Positions 60,830-64,000 of a stretch of 64,000 nt of DNA are shown piece after piece. The stretch lies in NCBI GenBank assembly GCA_032622095.1, contig CP136069.1, forward strand, positions 46,662,194 to 46,726,193, read 5' to 3'. The DNA comes from Siphonodentalium dalli (lineage: Eukaryota; Mollusca; Scaphopoda; Gadilida; Siphonodentaliidae). Within the stretch, counting starts at the first letter, position 1. The number at the start of each line of letters is the position of its first letter. A model generated the notes under the pieces. That model saw nothing but the letters and a program-made list of their open reading frames with translations. It was not told where the DNA came from and did not search any database. The position numbers and the translations under genes are program-made.

Positions 60830-61460
60830 AGCTCACCTGAGACGAAGTCTCCGGTGGACCTACATGTATAGTCATCACTCCTCGTCCGTCGTCTGTCCGT
60901 CGTACCGTCCGTCCGTCCATCCGTCAACAATTCTTTGAACATCTTCTCCTCTGAAACCGGAAGAATTATTATTATACCCCCTTTTTTTTTAAAAGGGGGA
61001 TATACTGTTTTGCACCTGTCCGTCCGTCCGTCATGCCGTGCGTCGAGCTGTCCGTCTGTACGTCCGTCCGATGTCTGTTCATGTCATAACTTGAACAATA
61101 GTACTGGGATCTCAATGAAATTAGGTATGGATGTTCACTACTATGAGGATATTAAATAGAGGGTTCTATCGTTTTGTTCGGATTTTCCATTCTAGAGTTA
61201 TACATCTTTGTTTATCTGGAAATGTTGGATTTTTGGTCCGTCTGGTGTCTGTTCATGTCGTAACTTCAACAGTTGTGCTGAGATCTCAATGAAATTTTGT
61301 ACGGATGTTTACCACTATGAGGAAATTTAATGGCACATTCAACTGTTTTGTTTTGTTTTTTTGTGTTATAGTTATTTATCTTCGTTTATATGAAAATGCT
61401 GATTTTTGGGTCCATCTGTCTGAGTATAGCAGTCATAAGTTATAGATACAAATGTATGCC
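60830..61460. repeat. Further hairpin/(CCGT)n repeat modules
   Basis: TTAGCTCACCTGAGACGAAG with CCGTCCGTCC recurs at 60830. A second unit starts at about 60970 with a CCCCCTTTTTTTTT/AAAAAGGGGG hairpin and GTCCGTCCGTCC. It is followed by two units of about 180 bp sharing TCTGTTCATGTC, AACTT, GATCTCAATGAAATT and CACTATGAGGA. Confidence 0.65.
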
Positions 61461-61614
61461 CACACTAGGCGGTATGCCACTAGGGGGTATGTACCGGACG
61501 ACAGTCCATCTCTTGTTAATTTTGGAGAAAATTGCCATAAATATTATTAATTTCAGCCTAAATCCCCACCCATCACTATGTAAATTAGGTAATCATGATT
61601 ATTAGGCACCTGAG

Positions 61615-62010
61615 AGTAAGGCAGGGTTTCCGCTACTATGGCAGGCCTGTTGTCGAGTGGCCTCATGCCCCTCCCCATCTCAAAGAGAAGTCTATGAGTT
61701 ACACTCAGAATCGCACACCATCACCCATCCATGCAGAAACTGGGCTGGCCTCCTTTAATAAGGGGGAGGCCAAGGGACCAATTTTGAATGGGGATTTCCA
61801 TGCAATTCTGCATCAAAATTTGTCCCTTCATCTCTCCCTTAAGGCAGGGTTTCCACTACTACGACAGGCCTGCCTTCGAGCGGCCTTATGCTCCTCCCCA
61901 ACCATGACTTCGTATTTGTCCATGAAACGGCCACAGACCGAGCTCAACACCCTTTTGCCCAGGAAGGGCGACCACTTGATGTAATTGCGGAACTTATGAA
62001 TTTGGTTGTG
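61615..62010 (-). other. Coding-like segment with an internal duplication, unassigned
   Basis: A minus frame from about 62005 to 61833 reads RHNQIHKFRNYIKW, RVLSSVCGRFMDKYEVMVGE and ARRQACRSSGNPA. A homologous block (GHEATRQQACHSSGNPALL) lies at about 61610-61680 in the same orientation. A long plus frame (61595-61984, 129 codons) covers the same DNA. This region is GC-richer than its surroundings. It may be a pseudogene, a repeat-borne gene fragment or part of an exon. No product was recognised. Confidence 0.25.
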
Positions 62011-62632
62011 CCGTCAGCCCGGTCCTCCTGACAATTCAGGTGCATCAAACCTTTCGACTCAATACATGTACATGTAGTTCGAATAAAACTTTCTGGGCTC
62101 TCTGACTAAGAACAAATGGTTTTCCTGAGGTCTCACAACTTGATGGATTGCAATGGGAACGACTGGGCATTAATTTAGAATAGAGATAAAATAATCACCT
62201 GTAATATGATTTGTTTGTCCCGGTATTGCTCTTAGCAGGGGGTAGTCTACTAGTCCGCAAAACAATTCCAGCCACAGCTCAACAATACTACATTCGATGA
62301 GTCTCGGGTGTTTAATCAGGTTAAATAGCCTCATGCATGGGATGGATTTACCATATTTGGTAATATTAACAGCATGTTCTCACGGCAATGAGGTTCAGCA
62401 TGTGGTAAACACTATAATATATATAAAACCATGCTCAGATTTAATTTATTATTTAGGTCATATAAAATTTATGTTCTGTTTTCAGACATCTGCCCCCTCA
62501 TAAAACTGCCCCCTCATAAAAATATGGCTTCCCTGAGTGCTTTTTATGGCCCACCTAAGATAAAAAATCTCACCGATAATAGATGAACTACTGACCATAG
62601 ATTTGGCTAGACACATTTCAACTTGTATTTAA

Positions 62633-63010
62633 AGATACTGGCGGCCTTCATGGTGGGTATAGCTGTTAAAATAGTCAAATCTGCCATAAACAGAAAGAAT
62701 ATTAATAAATTATATAATAGACAGATGTTGTTCTTATACGAATCATAAATATTGTGTAGATTGCATGTTATTGTCACGTTTGTATGCTTTGTTATGCAAA
62801 CAAACATCAAAAACATTACAGAACCATTTGTTTATAGACAAACACTCGGAACTACTGGATTATCCAATGAAAGTGTTCCATTGTGCTGTGGAAGGCCAAG
62901 ATAAAATTATTAGCACAATCAACAATCGCATTCAAATCGTGCCAAATTTTATTTTAATCGACCCATTTTACCTGCTGTCAGTTCATAATACAGCTAATCC
63001 ACGTTACTTC
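62633..63010. repeat. Partial copy of the TTAA MITE family seen at 17730 and 4325
   Basis: TTAA|AGATACTGGCGGCC, TGGTGGGTATAGC, TTAAAATAGTC and CATAAACAGAAAGAAT match the other family members. The right end is not clear. Confidence 0.45.
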
Positions 63011-63726
63011 ATGATTTGGAAATGATCAGACAGAAAACATGTACATAATATAATTGTTCTTGCAAAGAGATTAATATTTTTCAATCCAATTAGTATTTTC
63101 TTCCAACCTATATACATGTATGGTAATACATACCAATAAGGAATTTACTATGATACTATTGTGAGGTGTACCAGTAAGTTGCAGACGCACCAAATTAGGG
63201 GTTTTACAACCGACATACATGTATAATGCGCGCGAATCCAAATAAGGAAATGATGCAATGTCGTGACTCTGCTTATAAACAATTCACTGCGCTTTTTGTG
63301 AGAAACTAAACAACTGTCCACCTACATTTGCTCTGACACAAAGCGTGTTTTGTGAATAATATCGCATTCAAATCATTGTGCTATACTATTAGTACAATAT
63401 TGAGGAATTTGTCATAAAACAATTTTAATAATGAAAAGTCTCTTTTAACACAACAACAATGTTTTTTTGACAATTTGGGAGTAAACATTAAAACCTGCCT
63501 GTTGGGAAATTTTGGTTGTCAAAGTGAGAATAAAAACCTGTCTGCTGTATAATTGTTCAGATAAAAAATAAATATTAAACCTGCCTGCTGTGCACATGTA
63601 ATTGTCTGGCTAAAAATTAATATAAAAACCTGCCTGCCTGTCTATTTAAGGCATTTTGAAGGAAAAAGTGTCAGAGAAACAGATTATTATCTTTGTGTGG
63701 CCTTACTTCTTATATATTCTGCATGA

Positions 63727-64000
63727 TATTTGTGTGCCAAATAAAGGTACCTGTACGTTTATTAATTTGATGAGAAAAATCTGTTTATTCGGGTCTGAAC
63801 GCTTTTCAAAAATTGATGACTCTGTTCTAAATTTGATTTGCAAATGCTATACATGTACATGAACAAATAGTTTAATTACAAGAAAATGTGGATTCTTCAT
63901 CCGAGATGTTGCGCACATGGGGCATGTAAACACTAAACAATGAGGGTCACATTTTCCTGTGCATGTATTAATTTTAAGCACGTCAATTGCGAAAACTTGC
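63727..64000. repeat. Dispersed repeat shared with 11632-11909 (runs off the window)
   Basis: Same order of words as the left copy, ending AATTGCGAAAACTTGC at the last base. Upstream, 63480-63650 carries three or four degenerate repeats of AAAACCTGCCTG. Confidence 0.7.

Noticed and set aside
62765-63025. 86-codon plus frame with NRIQIVPNFILIDPFYLL
   Set aside because: It lies within a partial TTAA MITE copy, and no related frame is conserved in the homologous copies.

Overview
This is a 64 kb piece of an animal nuclear genome, AT-rich by eye, with long introns and a very high density of short non-autonomous transposable elements. Several repeats look like those of marine lophotrochozoans, above all molluscs: terminal hairpins next to (CCGT)n-type runs, 'GGCCATAACTC' modules, and 'CCAAGATGGCTGC' satellite monomers. 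I therefore infer a mollusc or a close relative. The species cannot be fixed from the sequence alone.

The left half is occupied by one recognisable gene, the mitotic cohesin kleisin RAD21 (SCC1). It is on the minus strand and reads from about 33.5 kb down past the left edge. Eight constitutive coding exons join in perfect phase: 33503-33360, 29826-29597, 24790-24684, 7170-6961, 5958-5890, 4221-4120, 2958-2782 and 301-78. They total 1263 nt, or 421 codons, ending in phase 0. The C-terminal SMC1-binding part lies outside the window. The first coding exon has a 3' splice site just upstream of the ATG, so at least one 5' UTR exon lies further right; it was not located. The large intron between the third and fourth constitutive exons (24.7-7.2 kb) holds a 573-nt open segment (15711-15139) with good splice sites and matching phase 1-1, and a 12-nt phase 1-1 micro-exon candidate (8303-8292). 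Both would add residues only 11 positions before the conserved separase-type site EILR172.

The rest is mostly transposon debris, much of it bounded well enough to show target-site duplications. There are seven hAT-like elements with 8-bp duplications (18.6, 26.2, 31.7, 33.8, 35.5, 37.4 and 39.4 kb). Two of these are near-identical 873-bp copies in opposite orientation. Also present are TTAA-flanked piggyBac-like MITEs, TA-flanked mariner/pogo-like MITEs, a MULE-like element with a 9-bp duplication and a nested MITE (54.9-56.2 kb), and a LINE ORF2 fragment (43.3 kb). A satellite with a 483-bp higher-order period lies at 25.4-29.3 kb, interrupted by one hAT copy. From 48.4 to 53.5 kb there is a cluster of large inverted repeats, including a terminal-repeat-bounded array of about 30-bp palindromes.

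On the plus strand, 54210-54267 and 57299-57382 look like the first two small coding exons of an unrecognised gene, divergent from RAD21 and preceded by a TCACGTGAC box. No tRNA, rRNA, CRISPR array or prokaryotic-type operon was seen. The most interesting observation is the in-frame alternative exon in the separase-cleavage neighbourhood of RAD21; the most unusual DNA structure is the palindrome array at 52.8-53.5 kb.
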